Assembly: GCA_025056735.1 (NCBI GenBank)
Contig: JANWVR010000062.1
Location: 1-64,000 of the forward strand
DNA length: 64,000 nt
Direction: 5' to 3'
Source of the DNA: Saprospiraceae bacterium
GTDB lineage: Bacteria > Bacteroidota > Bacteroidia > Chitinophagales > Saprospiraceae
Positions within the stretch are counted from its first letter, which is position 1. Each line of letters opens with the position of its first letter. The notes beneath the pieces are model-generated. The model was given only the letters and a program-made list of their open reading frames with translations, was not told the DNA's origin and searched no databases. The position numbers were made by a program, and so were the translations under genes. Of the stretch, positions 48,853-58,134 are shown piece by piece.

Positions 48853-50229
48853 TCATTTTGTGGTTTTCTGAATGAGTTGAAGCACGGCCTCTCGAAACTG
48901 GTTGCCGCGGTCTTCGTAGTTTTTGAACAAATCGAAGCTGGCGCATGCCGGGCTGAGCAACACCGTATCGCCTGGCTGACTCAACCGCGCAGCGGCGGCC
49001 ACGGCTTCAGCGGCACTGCGGGCCTCCACGATGGGCTTGCCCAACGGCTGGAAGGCGTGGATCAACTTGCTGTTATCGGCGCCGAGGAACACCAGCGCAC
49101 GCGCCTTGTCGCGCACGAGCGGCAGCAGAGGCGTGTAGTCGTTGCCCTTGTCGGTGCCGCCCGCTATCCAGATCACCGGCGTTTGCATGGCCTGCAGCGC
49201 ATACTGAGCAGCGTCCACGTTGGTGGCCTTGCTATCGTTAATCCAGGTAACATCGCCTACCCGGGCGACCCATTCCATGCGGTGCGCCGGCGGTGTGTAA
49301 GTGCGCAGACCTTCCTGCACCTTGTCCGGAGCAGCCTTCAGCACGGAGGCGATGTTGACCGCGAAAAGCGCATTCATGGCGTTGTGTGGCCCGATGAGAC
49401 GGCTTTCGCGCAGGTCAAATTGCCGTTGACTGCTGATGCACAGCCGTCCGTCTCGAATATTCCGCGGGTGCAGCGACAACACCGGCGCGCCGTTCCAGCG
49501 CGGATGGCGCGTCATGTAGTCCACGGTTACTGGGTCGGCGGCGTTGTATAGGAAAAAATCGCGAGGGCCCTGGTTTTCGCGGATGCGAAACTTGGCCGCT
49601 GCATAGCGTTCCATACTGTAGCCGTAGCGGTCTAAGTGGTCGGGCGTGATGTTGAGCAGCGCGGCCACTTTGGGTTTAAAGCGGTCAATATCTTCTAACT
49701 GGAAGCTGCTCACCTCCAGCACATAGATGCGCGAGTAGCCGGCGTTGCCCTCTTTCAGATGCTGGGCAACGAGCTCAGCGAAACTGTTGCCCACGTTGCC
49801 GGCCAGGTGCGCATCCAGGCCGGCCGTGCGCAGCAGGTGGTGCGTCAGCGTGGTCGTGGTGGTCTTGCCGTTCGTGCCCGTAATGGCCACTACTCTGCAC
49901 CGCTTGATGAAGCGGTAGGCAAATTCAATCTCTCCAATGATAGCGATATTCTCCGCACGAAAACGCTTCAAAATGGGCGCATCCTGCGGAATACCCGGGC
50001 TTTTGATGACCATGCGCGTCCAGTCTATGCCCCGGCGGCCCAGCAGCCACGACAGCGTATGCCCTCCACCCTCGTAGGGAATGCCCGCATCTTCCAAACG
50101 CTTGCGATACTCCGGCTTTATCTCGCCCGCATCCGACACCCGTACCTCATAGCCCAACTGCTGGGCCAGCAGCGCCGCCCCTACTCCGGACTCGCCCGCA
50201 CCAAGAACGGTAATGTGCTGTCTACTCAT
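48853..50229 (-). CDS. murD: UDP-N-acetylmuramoylalanine--D-glutamate ligase
   Basis: ITVLGAGESGVGAALLAQQLG; AITGTNGKTTTTTLTHHLL; WINDSKATNVDA. Confidence 0.97.
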   Translation of the reverse strand: MSRQHITVLGAGESGVGAALLAQQLGYEVRVSDAGEIKPEYRKRLEDAGIPYEGGGHTLSWLLGRRGIDWTRMVIKSPGIPQDAPILKRFRAENIAIIGEIEFAYRFIKRCRVVAITGTNGKTTTTTLTHHLLRTAGLDAHLAGNVGNSFAELVAQHLKEGNAGYSRIYVLEVSSFQLEDIDRFKPKVAALLNITPDHLDRYGYSMERYAAAKFRIRENQGPRDFFLYNAADPVTVDYMTRHPRWNGAPVLSLHPRNIRDGRLCISSQRQFDLRESRLIGPHNAMNALFAVNIASVLKAAPDKVQEGLRTYTPPAHRMEWVARVGDVTWINDSKATNVDAAQYALQAMQTPVIWIAGGTDKGNDYTPLLPLVRDKARALVFLGADNSKLIHAFQPLGKPIVEARSAAEAVAAAARLSQPGDTVLLSPACASFDLFKNYEDRGNQFREAVLQLIQKTTK

Positions 50230-50232
50230 CGT

Positions 50233-51486
50233 CTATCGAATTTTAAGCGTGATGACCGCCAGAACGGCCAGCAAAATTTGCACAATCCAGAAGCGCACCG
50301 AAATGGTTACCTCATGGTAGCCCTCCTTTTGAAAATGGTGATGCAAAGGCGCCATTTTGAAAATGCGACGGCCCTCGCCGTATTTCTTTTTGGTGCGTTT
50401 GAAATACCACACCTGCAAGATGACCGACAGGTTTTCCACCAAAAACACACCGCACAAGATGGGAATCAGGAGCTCCTTGCGCAGCACAATCGCTAAGGCC
50501 GCAATAATGCCGCCCAGCGTCAGACTGCCCGTATCGCCCATGAACACACGCGCCGGAAACACATTGTACCATAAAAAACCAATGCAGCCGCCCAACAGGC
50601 AGGCCGAAAACACCACCAGCTCCGCCGTGTGCGGCAGGAAGAGAATTTTCAAATAATCGGCTGCCACCGCGTTGCCGCTCAGGAAAGCCATGATGCCCAG
50701 CGACATGATGACAATGGCCGAAACGCCCGCCGCCAGCCCGTCCAAACCGTCGGTCAAATTGGCGCCGTTGCTCACCGCTGCAATGACAAATACCGTCATG
50801 AGCAGGAAAACGATCCACACCAATCGCCCGGCATTGTCGCCCAAAAACCACAGCAGGCGCGAGTAGTCCAGCTCGTTGTTCTTAAAAAACGGCACGTTCG
50901 TAATCGGCGCCTTCACATGCGCCAGCTCCTTGTACGTATCCGGGCCGGTCTTTACATAGACGTACTTTTTGATTTCGTAGCCGTGTTGCAGAGCCTTTTC
51001 CGGCTCCATGCGCACCACCACGTCGTCGCTGGCCAGCATGGTGATGCCCACAATCAGGCCGAGGCCCACCTGGCCGAGAATTTTGAAAATGCCCTTCAGG
51101 CCTTTTTTGTCTTTTTTGAATACCTTGATGTAGTCGTCCACAAATCCAATGGCTCCCATCCAGAGCGTGGCCGTGACCATGAGCAGGATGTACACGTTGT
51201 CTAAGCGCGCCAGCAGCAAGCACGGCACCAGCGTGGCCGCAATGATGATGATGCCGCCCATGGTCGGCGTGCCTGCCTTGAGGTTCTCGCCCTGAAGCCC
51301 CAGATCGCGCACCGTCTCGCCAATCTGCCGACGCCGCAGCACGTCAATGATCCGCCTGCCGATGACCAAGGAAATGAGCAGCGACAAAATCATAGCCGCG
51401 CCCGCCCGAAACGAGATAAACTGGAACAACCCCGCCCCCGGCAGGTCAGTCGTCTCAGATAGCCATTGAAAAAGGTGGTAAAGCAT
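50233..51486 (-). CDS. mraY: phospho-N-acetylmuramoyl-pentapeptide-transferase
   Basis: KAGTPTMGGIIII; GFVDDYIKVFKKDKKGL; NLTDGLDGLAAG; APLHHHFQKEG. Confidence 0.97.
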   Translation of the reverse strand: MLYHLFQWLSETTDLPGAGLFQFISFRAGAAMILSLLISLVIGRRIIDVLRRRQIGETVRDLGLQGENLKAGTPTMGGIIIIAATLVPCLLLARLDNVYILLMVTATLWMGAIGFVDDYIKVFKKDKKGLKGIFKILGQVGLGLIVGITMLASDDVVVRMEPEKALQHGYEIKKYVYVKTGPDTYKELAHVKAPITNVPFFKNNELDYSRLLWFLGDNAGRLVWIVFLLMTVFVIAAVSNGANLTDGLDGLAAGVSAIVIMSLGIMAFLSGNAVAADYLKILFLPHTAELVVFSACLLGGCIGFLWYNVFPARVFMGDTGSLTLGGIIAALAIVLRKELLIPILCGVFLVENLSVILQVWYFKRTKKKYGEGRRIFKMAPLHHHFQKEGYHEVTISVRFWIVQILLAVLAVITLKIR

Positions 51487-51520
51487 CTATAAAAATGAAA
51501 AAATCAAGTTTCCCGTAACC

Positions 51521-51603
51521 GCCAAACTCGTTTGGCGAAGTAACGGCCAAACTTGTTTGGCCCTGTAACCGCCAAACTTGTTTGGCGAAGTCTTGTTTGG
51601 CCG
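51521..51603. repeat. palindromic repeat array 3 (GCCAAACTTGTTTGGC, opposite orientation)
   Basis: Units at 51521-51536 (CTCG loop), 51546-51561, 51571-51586, exact 25-bp period; half unit ~51592-51603. Confidence 0.92.
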
Positions 51604-51661
51604 AAAAATGCCGGGGCGATCTTCCATCGCCCCCGGCGTTGTCCAAAAAATAGTCCCTCCA

Positions 51662-53230
51662 CTATTTTTCTTTAGTGTAGTTGCTGTCGGCATCCTCGCC
51701 GACAGCCCGTTTCTGCTCTTTTGAGTCGCTGCTGGCGCTTTTGCCGGCGGCGTGCCCGGATGATTGTCCTGTCAGATACTGCTGCAGGACGAGTTTATCG
51801 TCGAAAGCGTGTTTGACTCCGTTAATTTCCTGGTATTTTTCGTGTCCTTTGCCGGCCACCAAGATGATATCGCCGGGTTTGGCCATGAGGCAGGCCGTTT
51901 TAATGGCCTGCTCGCGGTTTTCAATAGTGAGCGTGTGGTTGAGGTCGTCGGAGGTGAGGCCGGCTTCCATGTCTTGCAGGATGGCACGCGGGTCTTCGGT
52001 GCGCGGGTTGTCGCTGGTCAGGATGGCGTGGTCGCTCATTCGGGCGGCGATTTGCGCCATGAGCGGGCGTTTGGCGCGGTCGCGGTTGCCGCCGCAGCCC
52101 ACGACGGTGAAGATGCGGGCGGGGTGTCGGCGCAGTTGTCGGATGGTTTCCAGCACGTTTTGCAGCGCGTCGGGCGTGTGGGCATAATCCACGATGCCGA
52201 TGCGGGGCGGTTGGCTGTTGTCTCGCAAGATTTCAAAGCGGCCTTCGGCGCCGGTCAGGTTGCTCAGGGCCGTCAGGACGGTTTCTTTTTCGATGCCTAA
52301 GAGGCTGGCGACGGCATAGGCTGCGGTGAGGTTGTAGGCGTTGAAGGCGCCCACCAATCGGGTGTGCAGCTGGACGCCGTCTATTTCTAAGTGCAGGCCT
52401 GTCAGAGCGTTGTCCAGCACTCTAGCTTTGAAATCGGCCGGCGTTTTGAGCGCGTAAGTATAGCGGCGGGCGTGGGTGTTTTGCAGCATGAAGGCGCCGT
52501 TGCGGTCGTCGGCGTTAGTCAGGGCAAAGGCCGAGGGCGGCAGGTCGTCGAAGAGTTGCTTTTTAGCGTTGCGGTAGTTGGCGAACGTGCCGTGGTAGTC
52601 TAGGTGGTCGTGCGTCAGGTTGGTAAACACCGCTCCGGCGAAGTGGACGCCGGCGATGCGGCGCTGGTGGATGGCGTGGCTGCTGGCTTCCATGAACACT
52701 TCGGTGCAGCCGGCGTCGGCCATCTGGCGCAGCAGGGCGTGCAGGCTGACGGCGTCGGGTGTGGTCAGGGCGCTGGGCATGACCTGTTGGCCGATGCGGT
52801 TTTCCACCGTGCCGACGAGGCCGGCCTTGCGGCCTAAGGCGGTGAAGAGCTGATGCATCAGCGTAGTTGTCGTCGTCTTGCCGTTGGTACCCGTAACGCC
52901 TACGACGCGCATGGAGTGCGAGGGGTAGCCATAAAATGCCGAGGCTAAATGCCCCAGCGCTTCGGCCGCGTTCTGAACGGTTACAAAGGCCAGTAGCGGC
53001 GGGCGCTCCAAACCTTCTGGCCAATACTCGGCCACTACGGCGACAGCACCGCGCTCCAGCGCCTGGCCGATGAACTGATGCCCGTCCGCCGATACGCCGC
53101 GTACGGCTACAAAGCAGTCGCCCGCCTCCACGCGCCGGCTGTCGGCCTGAATGGCGCGCACCTCAGTGTCCGCCGTATGGACGGCCATCTGCACTCCAGG
53201 CACTCGGTTCAAAAGCGTTTCCAACAGCAT
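51662..53230 (-). CDS. murE: UDP-N-acetylmuramoyl-L-alanyl-D-glutamate--2,6-diaminopimelate ligase
   Basis: VVGVTGTNGKTTTTTLMHQLF; FTNLTHDHLDYHGTF; LTSDNPRTEDP (meso-DAP specificity motif DNPR). Confidence 0.97.
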   Translation of the reverse strand: MLLETLLNRVPGVQMAVHTADTEVRAIQADSRRVEAGDCFVAVRGVSADGHQFIGQALERGAVAVVAEYWPEGLERPPLLAFVTVQNAAEALGHLASAFYGYPSHSMRVVGVTGTNGKTTTTTLMHQLFTALGRKAGLVGTVENRIGQQVMPSALTTPDAVSLHALLRQMADAGCTEVFMEASSHAIHQRRIAGVHFAGAVFTNLTHDHLDYHGTFANYRNAKKQLFDDLPPSAFALTNADDRNGAFMLQNTHARRYTYALKTPADFKARVLDNALTGLHLEIDGVQLHTRLVGAFNAYNLTAAYAVASLLGIEKETVLTALSNLTGAEGRFEILRDNSQPPRIGIVDYAHTPDALQNVLETIRQLRRHPARIFTVVGCGGNRDRAKRPLMAQIAARMSDHAILTSDNPRTEDPRAILQDMEAGLTSDDLNHTLTIENREQAIKTACLMAKPGDIILVAGKGHEKYQEINGVKHAFDDKLVLQQYLTGQSSGHAAGKSASSDSKEQKRAVGEDADSNYTKEK

Positions 53231-53242
53231 CGCAGCAGGCGT

Positions 53243-55393
53243 TCAGTTGAGGATGAGTGTGATGATGGGCCGCCCGTGAATGGGCGTTCCTGGTGACAGA
53301 CTCTGGCCTACGACTTTGCCCACGCCCTTTATGCGGACGCGGCAGCCGCGGTTTTCTAACAAGGGCAGAGCGTCTTTGAGGCCCATGCCGATGACGGAGG
53401 GCACGAGCTGCTCCGACAGGATGCGGGGCAGTACGAGCAGCGAGTCGTTGCGCGCCACCAGTACACCGTAGTCGGGCCATTGGCGCTCGATGTAGGCGTC
53501 TAATTCAAGCCAACGGATGGCCGCCTTGAGGTCGTCGCCCTTGCCGGCGTCTGAGCCGGGCAGCTGGGCCGTCTGTAAGCGCGGGCGCTCGCCGCGGTTG
53601 ATGGGCGGGTGCAGTTCGGGCTTGAGCGCGAAGCACTTATCGGCAATCTCGCGGAATACGGGCGCAGCCGCCTCGGCGCCATGGTAGCCGCCGCGCTTGG
53701 GCTCGCTGACGACCACGATGCACGAATACACCGGATTGTCGGCTGGGAAAAAGCCGCAGAACGTAGCCTGGTAACGGATGCCGCCGCGCGCCTTAAACTT
53801 GTGGTAGTTCAGCTGGGTGGTGCCTGTTTTGCCCGCAATGCTGTAGAGGCTGGGCCGGATGTTGCGCGCGGTGCCCGTTTCCACCACTTCGCGCATCAGC
53901 TCGCGCACGCGCAAGAGCGTGTTGCGGCTGGCGATGCGATTGTCTAACGTCGTGGGTTTGAATACTTTTACGGGCTTGCCGTCGCGTTCGATGCGCTCCA
54001 CAAGGTATGGCTTCATGCGCCGGCCGTTATTGGCCACCGCATTGTAAAAGGTCAGCGTTTGCAGCGGCGTCAGCAGCACCTCGTAGCCAATGCTCATCCA
54101 CGGCAATGTGGTGCCCGACCACTTCGCCCTGCCGTCGGCCGGCGTTTTGATGTAAGGCGCCTCTTCGCCGCCTATCTCGATGCCGGTGGGCTGGTGCAAG
54201 CCAAACTGTTGCAGGCGCTCCACGAAGACAGAGGCGCGGCGCGTGTCGCCATAGTGGCGCTGCACCAACGTAGCCGTGCCCACGTTCGACGACTGCGCAA
54301 AGACCTGCCGGATGGTCATCGAGTCTAATCCGTGCGGAATGGCGTCGGCCAGTTCGTCTTTGTAAAACTTCACCCGCCCGCCATAGACCGGGATTTTCTG
54401 GTCAAAATCCTCGATATGGCCGTCCTCCAGCAAAGCCATGAAAGAGGCCAGCTTGAACACCGAGCCGGGTTCGACGCGCTCGCCAATGGCGTAGTTGAAC
54501 GTTTCCCACCAGTTGCCCTCCGGCGTGCGGCCTAAGTTGGCAATAGCGCGAATAGCGCCCGTTTTCACCTCCATGACGATGGCGCAGCCGTGGTCGGCGT
54601 CGTGTTCCTTGAGCGCCTTGAGCAGGGCATTCTCCGCCGCGTCCTGAATGTTGATGTCTATCGTCGTTACCAGATCCTCACCAGGCTGCGGCTCAATCTC
54701 GACCAGATCATTTACAGGGATGTACATATCGCCCGGCACCCGCAGCATCAGTCGCCGGCCGGCTTCACCTCCTAACACCTTATCAAAACTGCCTTCCAGC
54801 CCCACCGGCAGGATATCGCCGCCGCGCACGTAGCCAACCGTGCGTTGGGCCAGCAACTTGAACGGCCGCTGCCGGTTGTAGGTCTGCTCCACAATCAGCC
54901 CGCCTTTGTGGCGCCCCAACCGGAACATTGGAAAGGACTTCGCCTGCATCATCTGTCTGTAATTCAGCCGCTTCGCTATCGGAACGTACCGAATGCCGGG
55001 CACTGTATCGCCGGCCTGGCGCAACTTTACCAACCAGTCTTTGTACGCTCCCGGCGTGTACTGCTGGTCAATGTAGGTGGACAGCATCCAGGCCAGACTA
55101 TCCACATTTTCATAGAAAATTTTATCGGTCAGCCCCTCGGCTTTCGGGTCAAAATAGAGATCAAAATACGGCAGCGACGTCGCCAGCAAGCTGCCGTCGG
55201 CGGCCAGAATGTTGCCGCGCTCAGCCGCCACCTCTACCATTTTGAGAAACAGCGTGTCGCCCTTGCTGCGCCAGCGGTCAGCGCTCACCACCGCCAGATC
55301 GTACATCCGCCAGCCAATCAGCGCGCTCATCCCAATCACCCCTAAGGCGATGAGATACAAACGGATGAGCACTTCGTTCTTAATGTTCAGCAT
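53243..55393 (-). CDS. ftsI: penicillin-binding protein 3 / FtsI transpeptidase with C-terminal PASTA domain
   Basis: AQSSNVGTATL; IAGKTGTTQLN; C-terminal VPSVIGMGLKDALPLLENRGCRVRIKG. Confidence 0.95.
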   Translation of the reverse strand: MLNIKNEVLIRLYLIALGVIGMSALIGWRMYDLAVVSADRWRSKGDTLFLKMVEVAAERGNILAADGSLLATSLPYFDLYFDPKAEGLTDKIFYENVDSLAWMLSTYIDQQYTPGAYKDWLVKLRQAGDTVPGIRYVPIAKRLNYRQMMQAKSFPMFRLGRHKGGLIVEQTYNRQRPFKLLAQRTVGYVRGGDILPVGLEGSFDKVLGGEAGRRLMLRVPGDMYIPVNDLVEIEPQPGEDLVTTIDINIQDAAENALLKALKEHDADHGCAIVMEVKTGAIRAIANLGRTPEGNWWETFNYAIGERVEPGSVFKLASFMALLEDGHIEDFDQKIPVYGGRVKFYKDELADAIPHGLDSMTIRQVFAQSSNVGTATLVQRHYGDTRRASVFVERLQQFGLHQPTGIEIGGEEAPYIKTPADGRAKWSGTTLPWMSIGYEVLLTPLQTLTFYNAVANNGRRMKPYLVERIERDGKPVKVFKPTTLDNRIASRNTLLRVRELMREVVETGTARNIRPSLYSIAGKTGTTQLNYHKFKARGGIRYQATFCGFFPADNPVYSCIVVVSEPKRGGYHGAEAAAPVFREIADKCFALKPELHPPINRGERPRLQTAQLPGSDAGKGDDLKAAIRWLELDAYIERQWPDYGVLVARNDSLLVLPRILSEQLVPSVIGMGLKDALPLLENRGCRVRIKGVGKVVGQSLSPGTPIHGRPIITLILN

Positions 55394-55415
55394 GGCGCGG
55401 CTGCGATATAGCGGG

Positions 55416-55724
55416 TTATTTTACTTCAATGACCTTCGGCCCCTCGGGCGGCAGCTCCAGACCCAAAGGCGCCACAGACGTAGCCACCTGCGACTGCATC
55501 GAGCGGTACATCATGTCGCTGACAATGGAGGTATACTCCCACTTCAGCTCTCTGATCTCGCGCTGGAGCAACTGTATCTCGCGCAGGTTCTTCTCCGCCA
55601 GGTGGGCATTCGCAATGTAAATGACCAGCAACCCCACTAAGAAAAGCACATAGCGAAAGTTAGCAAACACCCACTCGGTGGTGCGCTGGCTCACATTGAG
55701 GGCGGATAAGATGTTCTTAGGCAT
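55416..55724 (-). CDS. ftsL: FtsL-like cell division protein
   Basis: Small single-TM coiled-coil protein between rsmH and ftsI. Confidence 0.75.
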   Translation of the reverse strand: MPKNILSALNVSQRTTEWVFANFRYVLFLVGLLVIYIANAHLAEKNLREIQLLQREIRELKWEYTSIVSDMMYRSMQSQVATSVAPLGLELPPEGPKVIEVK

Positions 55725-55732
55725 GGAAAGGA

Positions 55733-55771
55733 AGTTAAAAGTGGAAAATGGAAAATGAAAAGTGAAAAATG
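55733..55771. repeat. A-rich GAAAAATGAAAAGTG-type repeat
   Basis: aagttaaaagtggaaaatggaaaatgaaaagtgaaaaatggg; related runs at 13318-13345, 20588-20628 and 38488-38550. Confidence 0.6.
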
Positions 55772-55842
55772 GGTGCCTGGGTAAGTATCTTTTTTATGGA
55801 CGTATATGACTGCTGTGTTCGGGCAATTCGCTTTCTGACCTA

Positions 55843-56836
<994 letters not shown>

Positions 56837-56843
56837 GGGATTT

Positions 56844-57335
56844 TCAAGGTAAGAAAAGGTCTTCGGCGCCAACGCCCTCCTCGCCGCCGCCCAACACGTC
56901 GTTGGCCAGATCGGTGATGTCGTCTGTGCCCTGACTCAGCATGGCGGTGTAGCGCTCCGGCGACCAGATTTCAATGTAATTCCGAATGGACACCAGAATG
57001 GCCTCGTCCGTTAGCCCGGCGTAGTCCATCAGCATCTTTGGCAGCAGAATGCGGTCGGCGCTGTCGGTCGTCAGCGCCGTAGCGCCCGAATAGAAAAAAC
57101 GGATCAGCTTCCGGTTGCGCTCGTTAAAGCGGTTCAGCCGGTTCACCCGATCCGAAAAAACCTCCCACACTGCCTTCGGGTATAGCCATAAGGTCCCCTC
57201 AAAACCGCGGTTGACCACAAACTCATAGCCGCCCTCCTCACCCGTCGGCTCGCCCAACTGCCGCAACAAGGCCGTCGGCAAACGCAGACGGCCCTTGTTG
57301 TCTATGGATACCGGATATTCTCCCAATAACTTCAT
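56844..57335 (-). CDS. mraZ: division/cell wall cluster transcriptional regulator MraZ
   Basis: LLGEYPVSIDNKGRLRLPTALLRQL; RLNRFNERNRKLIRFFYSGATALTTDSADRILLPKML. Confidence 0.96.
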   Translation of the reverse strand: MKLLGEYPVSIDNKGRLRLPTALLRQLGEPTGEEGGYEFVVNRGFEGTLWLYPKAVWEVFSDRVNRLNRFNERNRKLIRFFYSGATALTTDSADRILLPKMLMDYAGLTDEAILVSIRNYIEIWSPERYTAMLSQGTDDITDLANDVLGGGEEGVGAEDLFLP

Positions 57336-57387
57336 GGCAGTGGAGGTGGTGCGGGAACATGCAGCGCGACCTACGCGCTTCGAGCCA

Positions 57388-57395
57388 CAAATGTA
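57388..57395 (-). promoter_or_regulatory. mraZ promoter -7 element TACATTTG
   Basis: CAAATGTA on + strand, 53 nt upstream of the mraZ ATG; exact TAnnTTTG. Confidence 0.65.
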
Positions 57396-57404
57396 GCAAC
57401 TCTT

Positions 57405-57429
57405 TCCCACTTTTTACCACATTTCTCCA
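57405..57429 (-). promoter_or_regulatory. putative MraZ operator (three TGGNN boxes)
   Basis: Minus strand TGGAG-AAATG-TGGTA-AAAAG-TGGGA, exact 10-bp phasing, overlapping the -33 region. Confidence 0.7.
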
Positions 57430-57698
57430 ATTTTTTTGTGAAAAAAAAATTAAGCCTGTGTGAATAATTTTCTCAAATTACTGTTATTCAATAAGTTAAA
57501 ACCGTGTAAAATTGTGGGAAAAAAATTACCCGCTAAGGCAAAACCAGCAGCAAAAAGAGGGCCAGTCAAGGCATAGAGGGGTATTCTCGCCGCCGAACAG
57601 CGCCCCAAAGCGACGAGTTAGATAAAAATGTGGGAAGATGTGGGAATACGCGTTCCAGGCGACGCTGCCCTTTTGGGGGGGCGCCTCCAATTCATTGC

Positions 57699-57763
57699 TC
57701 TACGGCTCTCTGCGGTTCTTCATTTTTTAACCGCAAAGAGCACCGAGGGCCGCCGAGGCAAAA
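57699..57763. repeat. CTCTGCGG..AACCGC..GAG-type dispersed repeat, copy 1
   Basis: ctctacggctctctgcggttcttcattttttaaccgcaaagagcaccgagggccgccgagg; partly self-complementary. Confidence 0.75.
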
Positions 57764-57793
57764 GCAGCCGGAAACTGGCGTTTCCGGATACAG

Positions 57794-57999
57794 GCTCATC
57801 TACCATCCTGTAACCGCCCGATTCATCGGGTGGAACAGGCCCAGGACCCTCTCTCCCACATCTACCATGCTGACGAACATCACATCTACCCTGCCCGCTC
57901 GCCAGGATGTGATGCCTGTCAGGATGATAGATGAAAAGGTAGGGGGGAGACACGCCATACCCTCTGATAAATCAGAGGGTTACAGGATGGTAGATGGGC
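57794..57999. repeat. ~205-nt multi-arm inverted-repeat element
   Basis: Perfect 19-bp terminal IR CATCTACCATCCTGTAACC (57797-57815) / GGTTACAGGATGGTAGATG (57978-57996) enclosing three further hairpins. Confidence 0.85.
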
Positions 58000-58034
58000 A
58001 TGAGAGGAGTTCCAGGAGAAGCGCCTCAGGTCGT

Positions 58035-58108
58035 CTGCTCTGCGGTTCTCTGCGTCCTCTGCGGTTTTTATTTTTTAACCCGCCGAGAGCGCCGAGGGCC
58101 GCCGAGGG
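58035..58108. repeat. CTCTGCGG..-type dispersed repeat, copy 2
   Basis: tgctctgcggttctctgcgtcctctgcggtttttattttttaacccgccgagagcgccgagggccgccgaggg. Confidence 0.75.
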
Positions 58109-58134
58109 AAGGGCGCCGGGCGGGTGTGGGTCGT

